Below, piece after piece: positions 25,101 through 33,056 of a stretch of DNA of 64,000 nt; positions within the stretch are counted from its first letter, which is position 1, and the number at the start of each line of letters is the position of its first letter. The translations under genes and the position numbers were made by a program. The DNA comes from Undaria pinnatifida (Eukaryota; Sar; Phaeophyceae; Laminariales; Alariaceae): assembly GCA_012845835.1 (NCBI GenBank), contig JABAKD010000014.1, positions 6,235,396 to 6,299,395 of the forward strand. The letters are read 5' to 3'. The notes under the pieces were generated by a model. The model did no database searches. It was not told the origin of the DNA and saw nothing but the letters and a program-made list of their open reading frames with translations.

Positions 25101-27228
25101 CCGCTCGGTGAACCTCAACCAGCTTGCCGCGCTAGAGGAACAAGGCATCTCGATGACACTCGTCAACCTCGGACCCTGCGCGATCAACCTGCCCCACATT
25201 CATCCCCGCGCCACAGAGGTCAGTAACCATGTGCCAAACGGTTGACCGTGAATCCGTGTGAGGGGTGTGACGTGTGTTTGTCTTCTTGCCGTGCACCATC
25301 CTAAGAATAAATTCGTGTGTACAGGAGTTACGGGTGGGTAAAAAGAGATCGGAAGGCATGAAAACGAACCAGGGGCGGACGCGGTTGAGACCCTATAGTC
25401 TATGGCACAGTAAACGCAATGTCATGCATTGTATATACGTAAGGCATAATACGAGAGTATTGTTCGATGCGAGGATGCGAAAAATGCATGTACACGGCGT
25501 CCTGTGTCCCCGGTCAGAGCTTGCAACAAGCCGACTTCATCGAAGAAATATAGCGACAAGTAGTGCTTCAGAAGTAGAAGAGTACCCGTTACATTCATGA
25601 TTTTCTCGCGTTTCGCCACCCCGTGTTGGCCGTCGTGCTTACGACGAGAGCATTGCGATACAAATGCGAGCGCGCATACCACATATGGCGATGGAAGCTA
25701 ACGGCAAGCGGGTTGAAGAAACGTGTGTGCTGCAATGATCTCTACGCCGTAGCTCTGACCACCCCGTCTTACCGGTCGCTCTTCTATTGCGCAGATGCTG
25801 TACACCATCGGGGGCAACCACCTACGGGTGGCGTTCGTGGAGGAGAACGGCGGCGAGGGTGCCGTCATCAACGACCTCATGGAGGGCGACGTGGCCTTCT
25901 TCCCCCAAGGCCTCATCCACTACCAGCAGAACCTTGACTGCGAACCGGCGACATTCCTGGCCGCCCTTAACTCGGAGGACCCCGGGGTGGTGCCCATCAC
26001 GACTACCTTCTTCCAGCTACCCGACGAGGCTATCCAGGTCAGCTAAAGAGCGTTGCACATGGCCGGCCCATACGATACTAAATGCTGCCTGTTGAGTTGC
26101 AGACCTAGCTACCGAACACACCAACCGGCAGTTTGTAATGTATTCCCCGTGCCATCTACGGTGTAGACTACTATAGTTGCACACTTTTGCTCCAGTGCCC
26201 CCTCCCGTTGTGTACCTCAGAGACCCGGGGTTAGGTAGCAGATATCAATCCCACTTTCCCCCCAAACTACGGTGCACATTGCGTTATGTTGTAGGCGTCT
26301 GATTTGCGGAAGTAGAGAAGCAGGGCCCTTCCTGTTTCGGAACCGTTTGGGTGCGTGACAGCGTCGGGTTGCAGCGGTAGAATTATCGCGATAGGACATC
26401 GTGCCTGAGGCTTGAGCTATAAATAGACGGCCACCAGGCCACGCGAAAGTCCTTACGATTGTAGTTGAGGGGGCAGTGGTGGTCAGAAGTCCCGTAGCAG
26501 GTCGGCCTTGTCACAAATCACTTTCGTTCAATGGTAAATGTTTTGGTGGATACTGGCAAGGGGAGGGCGACGTAAGGTCTGCCAAAACGATGCGTGTCGA
26601 GGGTAGCCGAGGTACACCATGAGTTCGAAGCAAGCAGTCAGTGCTGCCTGCTATAGCTTGGTGTGAGCATGACTTATCTCTAGCACGGCTTTCCCATCAC
26701 TGCTAGAGGTCCGCGATCGCTCGCTTTACATATCACGATGTTATGTGCCCCCGCTGACCGCAACCTCAGCGATTTCGCTGTATCTCTAGAGAGGCCTGTC
26801 GATCGATGTAAAACGGGTTGTTTGTTGACACACTGCACGATGCTATTATCTGCCCGCCATGGGCTTCAGTTGTTTCGACAGCCCAAATCTGGTTTGCGCG
26901 CACTGCTATGGTGGATGCTCTGCGCGGGTAAGACATTTTTTTAGATGTGTTGCTATTCCAAAGGTGATTCCACACGCGCCGTTTAGAAATCCTCTTTATG
27001 CCCCCCGTCGCTTCTTAAATTCATTTTTCTCTATTCCTGCTTGACTGTTTCCACCGTGTTGGTTTGCAGGCGTCGCTGAACTTGGACGACGCCGGCCTCA
27101 AGAAGCTTATGGAATCTCTGCCGGAGGCACCGGCGATGGCTCAGCGTATGTGCCTCCAGCGTTGCGGCCTTCTGGACGATGAGGACGACAGCTACAGCTA
27201 CAACCACGACGGCGGCGACAAGCACTAA
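13175..27228 (+). CDS. Germin-like cupin protein, gene B (4 exons, 235 aa; 10.4-kb insertion in intron 1)
   Basis: Exons: 13175-13276, 25015-25218, 25795-26037 and 27070-27228 (stop TAA). Introns are GT-AG and phase 0 (11738, 576 and 1032 bp). Residues 1-27 form a signal peptide ending in an AEA cleavage-type site. Metal ligands H95, H97, E102 and H144 are present in complete germin motifs 1 and 2. The tail has C211-x3-C215 and an acidic Asp/Tyr/His-rich end. B and D form a subtype distinct from A and C (Ala-Tyr-Thr in the first strand, EEQG, HIH, INDLMEGD, PDEAIQ). The reading frame is intact, and without the retrotransposon nest intron 1 would be about 1.37 kb, like gene D. Whether so large an intron is still spliced efficiently cannot be seen from the sequence. 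The enzymatic activity is unknown. Confidence 0.88.
14477..14481 (+). repeat. Target-site duplication, outer LTR element (left)
   Basis: AATAA immediately precedes the left LTR and is repeated at 24847-24851 after the right LTR. Gene D intron 1 provides the uninterrupted homologous sequence near 42425-42440. Confidence 0.8.
14482..14768 (-). repeat. LTR of the outer element (3-prime LTR in element orientation)
   Basis: The 287-bp direct repeat is near-identical to 24560-24846, with ends TGTTTGTTGATCCC and CATACAATCAACA on the + strand. Confidence 0.88.
15559..15822. repeat. Direct tandem repeat (~131 bp x 2) inside the outer element
   Basis: Two adjacent copies share TTTGGCTCAGCTGGGT, ATTACGGGGCTAGTTGAG, CCATAGACTGATTACGC and GGGATGACCCC. 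They lie between the RNase H remnant and the LTR, so they may be 3-prime untranslated sequence of the element duplicated locally. Confidence 0.6.
15790..16279 (-). pseudogene. Copia RNase H remnant (frameshifted)
   Basis: The minus-strand frame from 16279 reads through a Copia-type connection (ELIGCLRAVARYTKSPREI) into YADADYASKATDRRSVSGG, the characteristic RNase H signature of Ty1/Copia polyproteins. The frame is then lost near 15900. A different frame at about 15830-15870 continues with ISEAEYVALADT, the expected downstream RNase H motif. The domain is therefore present but frameshifted, and no reverse transcriptase precedes it. It belongs to the outer element and sets its orientation. Confidence 0.8.
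16300..17440. other. Interior of the outer element without recognisable coding
   Basis: This is where integrase and reverse transcriptase would be expected between Gag and RNase H. I recognise neither on either strand; the longest minus-strand frame (17306-17022) shows no family motif. The pol region appears to have been deleted or heavily mutated. Confidence 0.5.
17441..18309 (-). pseudogene. Gag-like coding remnant, glutamine-rich
   Basis: From ATG 18309 the frame (MPEGEV...) runs 123 codons with a heptad-like acidic/basic stretch (AKMRELEELLAIRDQLEKEI) suggesting a coiled coil, and stops at 17938. A second frame from about 17930 to 17441 is Gln-rich. Around 17655-17760 and 17860-17960 a segment encoding LETG followed by a Gln-rich run is duplicated in tandem. 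The two frames probably formed one ORF before a frameshift. Position just inside the leader of the outer element suggests Gag, but no zinc knuckle is visible, so a captured host fragment remains possible. Confidence 0.45.
18366..18370 (+). repeat. Target-site duplication, inner Copia (left)
   Basis: CACTC directly precedes the 5-prime LTR and is repeated at 23286-23290 directly after the 3-prime LTR. Confidence 0.88.
18371..18792 (+). repeat. 5-prime LTR of the inner Copia
   Basis: The 422-bp direct repeat matches 22864-23285 without a difference that I could see. It begins TGTTAAAAGTATGAACC and ends GGCTATTCACA. It contains a TCCCAACTC microrepeat and pyrimidine-rich segments. Confidence 0.92.
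18793..18803 (+). other. Candidate primer-binding site (half-tRNA-iMet type)
   Basis: GGTTATGAGCC begins directly after the 5-prime LTR. It is complementary to GGCTCATAACC, which matches the anticodon arm of eukaryotic initiator tRNA-Met (anticodon CAT) rather than the 3-prime CCA end. Drosophila copia and related elements prime from such a 5-prime half-tRNA-iMet. The match is 11 bases. Confidence 0.55.
18906..19020 (+). repeat. (ATCAGC)n hexanucleotide repeat in the Copia leader
   Basis: About 18 imperfect AGCATC units, some interrupted by GATCAGC, lie just upstream of the Gag ATG at 19022. Spurious Ser/Ala/Ile or Gln/His frames across it are not coding. Confidence 0.85.
19022..21577 (+). 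CDS. Copia Gag-protease-partial integrase polyprotein (851 aa)
   Basis: The start is ATG 19022 in an ACCATGG context. Residues 1-300 form Gag of UBN2/Copia type. A CCHC zinc knuckle is at C316, C319, H324 and C329. A retroviral-type aspartic protease active site D469-S-G-A follows. The GAG-pre-integrase HHCC zinc finger is H640, H646, C671 and C674. Integrase starts with S-T-D703 and continues to CTDDHSRVKRGSFIEE, then breaks into unrelated Ser/Thr-rich sequence that ends at 21577. Only the first acidic residue of the integrase triad is present, and there is no reverse transcriptase. The rest of the frame is intact. A short out-of-frame stretch near 21597 (HGVPYEI) may be a leftover of the integrase C-terminal region. 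Confidence 0.88.
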   Translation: MGESTKAGDAVDKLVRALNGKFNGLKFDVWKRTAQSVISMRHAGISDILEGRPCPEPELVSPRPSSRRSRPSRAVTRSQAADETDIQSGETPPADTAENVQPDAGSTPVVTAHLPPSSSGYSTLPAATSVLWATDDNISNLEDIKHWHRDNRLLFDFLFLSTSGAAASFLLQFKPKRGELANGKAAWDGMVRKYQNSTRQRRRILKQQLSHMVMTDGQDPDVFINEVYYLRDELVDMGEVFNDDSILDIVLEGLTDEYVQVKYSAEADDDFTLDRAVITMRNMYANRAMRNGPLRKAKGRESAMVVTSTPSAVVTCSHCKKPGHRFQNCFKRKGKISGKKPPPTPRKNSWCSLHNTDRHDNSDCRSQMRDDNITRRPRPGQQNGRHNNNRSAHANTATTPTSTTQMEAYVPEIHAPSTSTAAATTAATSTSFATPSCPSSPPVGLGYSFIAAPPIKIAAQPVDFSMTADSGASSHFIDNQLLPGIEHKMNHYMQLDPPVIINVAGNHRLYGVGQGVLVVQVLDHIGSKHSVQLPVTIVPGLGRHLFSGGSAAARGVTMIIATQSYLDMGAFAIPLRKDSHCPSLYQLDLTTGATSRTPETAFPTISGKNFKPETVLAVHASTTLKATTSLPETIPANIGHRRLLGHPKQVIAEVKNIPEYGANFSDTLSACDTCKIIKSTQQEHRKILRPNLSSEHTKLVSTDLLGYADMAKCTDDHSRVKRGSFIEEAPSVQPTAYSATSQVRARELALQRQGLPKQQFDNVSQYTSRALRMDKTNRPVSTSVPNTYAQSMASPQAEECKPSATSAGRSTTSARRTPSKLQHLEAATTAPSRKTAFDHRDGLVKYLRQPP
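21578..22863 (+). other. Degenerate 3-prime internal region of the inner Copia
   Basis: Reverse transcriptase and RNase H should lie here but no such motif is visible in any frame. The sequence is A/T-rich with short frames only. A purine-rich CGGGGGTG just before the 3-prime LTR could serve as polypurine tract. Confidence 0.6.
22864..23285 (+). repeat. 3-prime LTR of the inner Copia
   Basis: This copy of 18371-18792 is apparently identical and is followed immediately by the CACTC target duplication. Confidence 0.92.
23301..24510. mobile_element. TIR element (1.2 kb) with nested inverted repeats
   Basis: The termini AACAGAGTT(C/T)TCTGAAAAATG, continuing into GGAACGGAGCCTAA, are inverted repeats of about 35 bp (23301-23335 and 24476-24510), flanked on both sides by CTTT. 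Within it a second inverted pair of about 50 bp lies at 23663-23712 and 24427-24476 (AGGGCCCG...GAACTTGCAAAATCG). A third short pair CCTAAAATGAGAAC/GTTCTCATTTTAGG (23331-23344, 23652-23665) bounds about 330 bp. In the right arm the first and second repeats are contiguous. In the left arm they are separated by that 330 bp, so a small element apparently inserted into the left arm. No transposase is visible. It lies 15 bp from the inner Copia. Confidence 0.75.
24560..24846 (-). repeat. LTR of the outer element (5-prime LTR in element orientation)
   Basis: This 287-bp partner of 14482-14768 is followed by the AATAA target duplication at 24847-24851. No convincing tRNA-complementary primer site was recognised next to it on the minus strand. 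Confidence 0.88.
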
Positions 27229-29072
27229 ACACTAATGTTTCTTGTGTATAGAGTCGAGTGCTCGTAGCACGCGGTTTTTGTGCATTTGTGTGTATGCAAA
27301 ATAGTAGCGTTGTAGCGCTACCCATAGCATGCATCCTTCTAGATATTCGGGCACCTGTGCCCATAGTACACGATATTGTGGCGACGCAAAATGTCGGCGA
27401 AGTGCTTGTGGTGCTAGATGCGATCGTGCGCTTAGCTACACGCCTAAATAGGAGCCCGACAGCCACAGCAAGCACTGAAAGTGACCCAACGCGTGCTCTT
27501 CTGCGTAAAGGGTTCGGTGAGCTCGCAGTACCATGCTGCTGCTGAACGTACTAGTCTTCGGTGTTGCATGGTGGTAATGTTCCCGCTGGGGATGTACAGA
27601 AGACGCAAAATTTCGCTGGAAATGTGCGCCGTATAGTGCTCGCGCGGAATTGTGGCGATGTGGCCGCTAGATGTGTGTACTGTTCATGAGGGGATTGTCG
27701 TCGTCTCGGCTGTCGAAGGCGAGGAAAAATGGTGCGTCGGATAGAAATGGGGGGAGGGGTGCGAGTTGTGTTCAGCGTCCTTGTGACGCTTGGGTCTAGT
27801 GCTATATATAGGTAAAGTTAGTTTTATAAGTTAGGGTGCTTTGGTAGGGATGTGATGTGTGGCATCCCCTACGCTTCTTGGTATGGGTCATCGTATATGT
27901 GTGTTACTTGACACGCGTCCGCGGATAAACCGTGTTGTGTGCGCGGAACATAAGGCGGCGGGAAAGTTAATAGTGCTTTCGGGCCACAAGATAAGAGTGT
28001 ATATAATGTATTCCACCCTCGTCCCGAGTATTTGAGGCGGTTTGACTGTTACCCACAATACAAGGAGAAGACACATGATGCGTGCAGAAATGCGGGCAGG
28101 GTTAAGAGTTGCTTAGTGTCCCCGAGTTGCTTGGCGCAATAGTCGTGAAAACATGTACAAGCGTTCCGTAGTTTTGGGTGCATTGAGATGGGGAGATGCC
28201 CAGTCATGTATGTACCCTTTTTGTGGAGATAAATAGGCAGGGCTTGGACACGTTCAGTGCCCTTGTGGCGTTGGGCTCAAATTTTGTAGAAAAAGGAATT
28301 GGTGTAACGGTTCGGTGGGTTTTGTTCAGGGGTCAGGACTCCATGTGGTGCTTTGACTGAAGTTTTGTAAGGGAACGCGTTCTGTACCATTGGGTGTACT
28401 TACAGCGCAAGAGATGTCATCGCTTCCTATTGTATGGTTATTGATGGTGTGCGTGATATGAAATGATGGGCCAGGTGGCCCACGCTGTGCTCGAAAAATG
28501 ACGACGGAACGTTGTGTATTTTCCACGGCAGATCAAGAACTTGTACATTGTCACATTCTGCTATTTACGTACTTGTCGACGTCAGTTGTCGAGGGGGCAA
28601 GGAAAAAAGTTTGTCTGTGGAGAAATGGGCAGGGCTTTGACTTGTTCAGTGTCCTTGTGACGCTTGATTCAACTGTTGTATATGGATGGTTCAGGCGCTT
28701 TTATTAGGGGGGTATGGATCGCCCCCTGTACGCCTTGGTAGTTGGGCAATGAATGTGACTTGAGATGCGCCGGATGGCCCGCGTTGCCATCGAAAAATTC
28801 GATAGCGTTGGGAACCTTCAGCACTTTCTCCCGCGAATTGGGACATCATTTTACAGGTGTACCTGCTTTTTTTTCGTTTTTGGAGGAATGCACGGTTTTA
28901 TATCTTGGTTCTGTGTATCTTCGTGCAAACCTCGTTGCATGCATGCCATGCGGGGGTCCCAATGTCATCCTTCACGCGAGTCTTCTCGTTCACTAGTTGA
29001 AGAGCTTGTTCAGGCAGTGGAAAAACACTGCGAACGGAGATGCGCCTTGAAAATGTCGGAGATTGAGTCGAG

Positions 29073-29135
29073 CATTCCCGCCGCTCCTCTCGTGCGAGAG
29101 ATGAATATCCGCTCCTCTCGTGCGCGAGAGATGAA
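29073..29135. repeat. ~30-bp tandem repeat CCGCTCCTCTCGTGCGAGAG
   Basis: Two adjacent copies, each ending GAGATGAATAT or GAGATGAACAT, are followed by a degenerate third about 140 bp downstream (CTCCTCTCGCAAGAGTTAAATATGC). The copy in unit 2 is at 46675-46740. Each unit contains a small CTCTCGTGCGAGAG palindrome. Confidence 0.6.
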
Positions 29136-29843
29136 CATGCAAGAGCCGACGCGCACCACATCGCCCATTCATTATGCTTCTTCAAACTTCGTGTGCAGAA
29201 AGGCAAAGGTCACTTTCTCCCATATTCGCAGCACATTATACTTCGAAGTAGAGCATTCTCGCCGCCGCTCCTCTCGCAAGAGTTAAATATGCACAAGAGT
29301 TGACGCACACCGTGCGCAGCATCGTTCATTGTGTTTCTTCAAACGCTGTTGTGCAAGAAGGCATCCAAAGGTCACTTTCTCCAAATTTTCGCAAAAACAC
29401 CTGTGAGCGTATAAAACATTATTACAGAGTAGATCACACACATGCTACAAAATGTCGACGCGTGCTATTCTCTAGAGGCATTAAGGTATACCGCATTTTG
29501 GCAATTTTTCTTCCTGAAATGACGGCGCTACTTAACCCTGAATGATCGTGGAATGACTTTAGAGCAATATTTCTTTGTGGTAGCAACGTTATTTTGACGC
29601 GTGCGCTACGGTAGAAGTGCACTGACTCGTCACTTTTTTTTCTGAGGTGCCTCACTTTGGGAGCTTAAGACATGTCCATATCCCAAAAACTGATGTGGAG
29701 AAAAATAAAACTGCTGCGCGCTGCCGGGGATGAAACATCCCCATGGCCGAGGCATACTCCACGAGGATCATGCAAAAAAAACACCCTAATTCCGACTATT
29801 TTGGGTTAAGAAACCCCGTATTTCGGAAAAAGCACTTCATTCA

Positions 29844-31412
29844 GATGCATGCTACGATAGAGGTATACCTTTTTTTGGCTAAAATGGTTTCTGAATGACG
29901 CGGGGGCCCCTTAACCCAAAATCGCCGGAAATATAGACCTTTTCGTTTTGAATTATTCTTTGCTGTGTACCCAGGCCGTGTGGGATCTTTCATGTGTCCG
30001 GTACATAGCAGTTTTGATTTTCTCCGAATCAGTTTTTTTTGCCTTAGAGAGGTCTTGAGCTCCCAAACTGAGGGGTAGCGAGGGGCGCACAAAAAAAATC
30101 CCGGACACCTAACTCCAGTTTTTGCATTTGGTCGGCGGGGAGGGGGGGGGGGGCGGGGGGGAGGGGGGGGGTCTCCCAGCACACTAAATCCTATATAAAG
30201 AAATATGCAACTCTAATTCCTATATAAAGAACCATGCAACACTAATTCCCATATAAAACAAAGTGACTTGGCCATAGACTAGGCACTGGGTGCCACTGCG
30301 GACAATGGGTTTAGTCGAACAAGAGGCGAACCCTCGGCAACGTAGGTGTGAGGTCAGTGACACTTGGTGACACTACTGTACGGGCGTAGTACATCGAAGT
30401 CCTCGAGACGCCGCCGACACCACGAGATCGAACCGGGCCAGTACACAAGCTTGCACAAGCCAACACAAGCTCAAAAGAAAATGCGGCGAGATGTCCTTTT
30501 GAAACCGCCAAAAACGCGGCGAGACAAGATCGACTATAATTTCATAATTTAACCGACGAGCTTCCTCGTTCCGACCAGTTCTGCCAAGTTCTGGGTACAC
30601 AAGGTTGCACAAGGGTGTACGCTCGTGTCTACTCGGTGGTGTCAACGCCCAAAACCTCTCGGTTCAAGCTCTGAGTCAAGTTGTCTGAGTGGAGCGGATG
30701 GGGACTGACGCGTAAGAGTTGTAGCGGCGCAATGGTCAAATGTGGCATAATTTGCGGCTGCTTCAACCAGCATCTTCCCGGCGGGAACCACCATTGCAAA
30801 CATCTGAAGGTGTCCGTCTATGATCGCAGCGAATATTATTATTGTGTTGCACGGCCGAAATCGGCCATTTTTTTTCATATTTTCATCAACGAACGGCCGA
30901 TCTTGGCCGTTCGGGCAAAAAGGGGGAGGGGGGGGAAGCTTGGAGGGGAGGCGGGGGAGCAACGACAAATAGCAAGCAAGATCATCTGCTTCACTACCAC
31001 CGTGTTGTACTGTCTGTCTGTGGCGTCCAGTTAATCCAAGTTCGATACAACATGCATGAGGCCTTTTCGAGAAACCAAGTTGGACAAAAGCAAGATTAGA
31101 ACAGGACTTGACACAGCAGTACACGCTTGTGTACGGCAACAAAACCTTGCAAAAGCCCGAACCCCCGTCGATCGTGCTCTATGATGGTGCTTTCTTGCTG
31201 ACCAAAAAGCCACAAGACGACGTTAAACGGCCTCAACATTCACCGAAACTCAGGGAATAAAAAAAAAAAAAAAACGGTGTCGGATCCGGGGGGGCTGGGG
31301 GGGGGGGGGGGGGGGGGGGGGTAGTTAGGTGTCCGGGATTTTTTTTTTCTATGCGCCCTTGGGGGTAGTATTAGAAAAAAATCGGTGTCACACCTCTATC
31401 GTAGCACGCGTC
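29844..31412. mobile_element. MITE-like element split by a 1.28-kb TIR element
   Basis: The left end GCATGCTACGATAGAGG and right end CCTCTATCGTAGCACGCGTC are family termini in inverted orientation. The intact, uninterrupted version is at 47477-47753 in unit 2. The interruption at 30079-31361 is the separate TIR element. Confidence 0.65.
30079..31361. mobile_element. 1.28-kb TIR DNA element with empty site in unit 2
   Basis: The left end is C-G-AGGGGCGCAC then an A run then TCCCGGACACCTAACT. The right end is the inverse, with CAAGGGCGCATAG, an A run and TCCCGGACACCTAACT. Both sides are flanked by GGGGTAG (30072-30078, 31362-31368), a 7-bp or slightly longer target duplication. Unit 2 at about 47700-47722 shows the uninterrupted GAGGGG...TATTAG site. 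The interior has G-homopolymers near both ends and a 3 x ~31-bp TATAAAG repeat at 30188-30262, and no transposase was recognised. Confidence 0.75.
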
Positions 31413-31618
31413 TTCACAACAAAAGAAGGTGCTATCTCCATCGTAGCATGCGCGTCGTTTTTTTGTCTTTTTTTGTATACCCAAACCCATGGACATTTGT
31501 TCGTGTGATGTGGGTTAAACTTTAAGTTTGCTCAAAAAAAGTCAACTTTTCCACAGTGAGGTGCAATAGAGCTCCTCAATCAAGCCAAAAAAAGTGTTGC
31601 TTACATCTCTCTGCCGTA

Positions 31619-31690
31619 TGATAGCATGAGTCCCTCGTTGAAGTTGGTTGACCGTATGATAGCATGAGTCCCTCGTTGAAGTTGGGTGAT
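31619..31690. repeat. 36-bp tandem duplication
   Basis: CCGTATGATAGCATGAGTCC followed by CTCGTTGAAGTTGG occurs twice in a row. The unit 2 homologue at about 47956 has a single copy, so this is a unit-1-specific duplication. Confidence 0.75.
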
Positions 31691-31699
31691 GAGGTATAC

Positions 31700-31976
31700 G
31701 ACGCGCGCTACGATAGAGAGGCGCACCGCATTTATTCTGAGAAAACTACTCTTTTTTGGAGCTTAAGATCTCTCCCGAAATCTGATTTGGGGAGAAAAAC
31801 AAACGGATTACCGGATGAAAAGCCCCATGTGGCTTCGTAGGTACACTACGAGAATCATGCACAAAACAAAAATGGCTGTTTTTTCCGACGAAATTTTGGG
31901 TTAAGGAGCCCCCCACCATTCAGAGAACCAAATAGCCAAAAAAAGGTATACCTTAGTACCTCTATCGTAGCACGCC
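31700..31976. mobile_element. MITE-like element
   Basis: The left end is GACGCGCGCTACGATAGAG and the right end CCTCTATCGTAGCACGCCG, with the family interior (GGAGCTTAAGATCTCTCC, CCGACGAAATTTTGGGTTAAG). The homologue in unit 2 is 48345-48631. Confidence 0.65.
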
Positions 31977-32054
31977 GTATACAGTACTAGTAGTAGTATG
32001 AAGCTCCTCTAGTGGTTAATAGCCTCAGAACAAAAACAGAAAAGTTGATGCAGA

Positions 32055-32333
32055 GACTCGTGCTGCGAGGAAGGTAGCACTTTTCGTCTGAATTTGAAAT
32101 GGTTTCTTCTGAATGACGCGGCTCCTTAACCCCGAATCGTGTCACGAAAATAGCATATTTTTTTTCCATGGGGAGCCCTCTCGTTGTATACATAGCCCTT
32201 GGGAGGTGGTATCCGGTGTATAAATTTGATTTTTCTCCCAATCAGTTTTTGGGTTAAGACTAACGTGTCTCGAGCTCCGAAAGTGTGAGGGACCTGAAGA
32301 ATAAAATCTGTGCACCTCTATCGTACCACGCTT
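32055..32333. mobile_element. MITE-like element (inverted orientation)
   Basis: A degenerate left end CTCGTGCTGCGAGGAAGGT is paired with CACCTCTATCGTACCACGC. The interior reads the family in reverse (GAATGACGCGGCTCCTTAAC...AATCAGTTTTTGGG). The homologue in unit 2 is 48710-49001. Confidence 0.55.
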
Positions 32334-32556
32334 CCACACCTCGCTCAACCTTAGCTTCGTGCACGTGTTGGCACTGGGCAGAAACGCCGCGAGGACCCTC
32401 AAAATGTTATTTACAAAAGTCTACACAGTCTCAATAGCACAGCTTGCGCGACGGGCTGCTCCCCACACACATATATGGCAGAATTCAAGTTGTATACCTT
32501 GTCGTAATGGACCATACTTTAGATCATTTCCTTTTCCGCAAAGAAACCACGTGGCA

Positions 32557-33056
32557 CCACCCACCCACCCACCCACCCAGACACTACGCACGCCTACAAA
32601 AACACCACGAAGGCCCCCATGAAAGCACCGAAAACTATATCAATGTGAGAACAACACGAAATGCCCGTTCGTTGATGCGCATGCTCACCTATAGTCTAAC
32701 TCGTGAAAGCAACATCAAAAAGCCATTGAAACGAAAATACATCCTTGAAATCTCAATAACTGATATTATCAAAGCGCATACACCTGCAAATGAACGCCTC
32801 TTGAAAACATCTTGATAACGAGTATACGTCCACGGCCAAAAGTGAAACTCTGCTGTTACATTGCTTGGTGATGAAGAGTAGGTGAGAGGCGGTGGGTGGG
32901 TGGGTGGACGGGTGGGTGGGCGGGTGGGTGGGCGGACGGGCGGGTGAGTGGGTGGGTGGGTGGGTGGGTGTGGATAGGTGGGTGGGTGGGTGGGTGGGTA
33001 GGTGGGTGGATGGGTGGGTGGGTGGATGGGTGGGTGGGAGGACGAGCGGGTCAGTG
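32557..33056. repeat. Segment bounded by inverted CCCA/TGGG arrays at the unit 1/2 border
   Basis: CCCACCCA repeats (32557-32581) and a long TGGG array (32884-33056) face each other across about 300 bp of non-repetitive DNA. The same arrangement with homologous interior (CGAAATGCCCGTTCGTTGAT-like) is at 52317-52812. It is either a small element with simple-repeat ends or the junction of the duplicated unit. Confidence 0.65.
32884..33056 (+). repeat. (TGGG)n tract at unit 1/unit 2 border
   Basis: About 40 TGGG-type tetramers with ACGG, ATGG and AGTG interruptions on the + strand are predicted G-quadruplex formers. The reverse frames read as Thr/Pro/His repeats and are not genes. Confidence 0.85.

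Larger units (their letters stand above)
27229..31412. other. Intergenic 3-prime flank of gene B
   Basis: No gene recognised. The region aligns with 44844-47753 in unit 2. It holds a degenerate TCCTCTCGTGCGAGAG repeat (29073-29135), MITE remnants from 29597 and the 1.28-kb TIR element. The long frame in the unit 2 counterpart (46279-47037) is not open here, so it is unlikely to code. Confidence 0.6.
4613..32883. repeat. Tandem segmental duplication, unit 1 (contains pair A/B)
   Basis: This block aligns by eye, in the same order, with 33060-52690. Anchors are: border sequence 4661/33106, MITE 7444/35541, gene A/gene C, the divergent spacer, gene B/gene D, the 3-prime flank 28700/46300, MITEs 31700/48345 and 32055/48710. 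Unit 1 additionally contains the 10.4-kb retrotransposon nest in gene B intron 1 and a 1.28-kb TIR element at 30079-31361. Without these it would be about 16.6 kb. Coding exons are nearly identical between units, while intergenic DNA shows scattered small indels. Confidence 0.85.
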
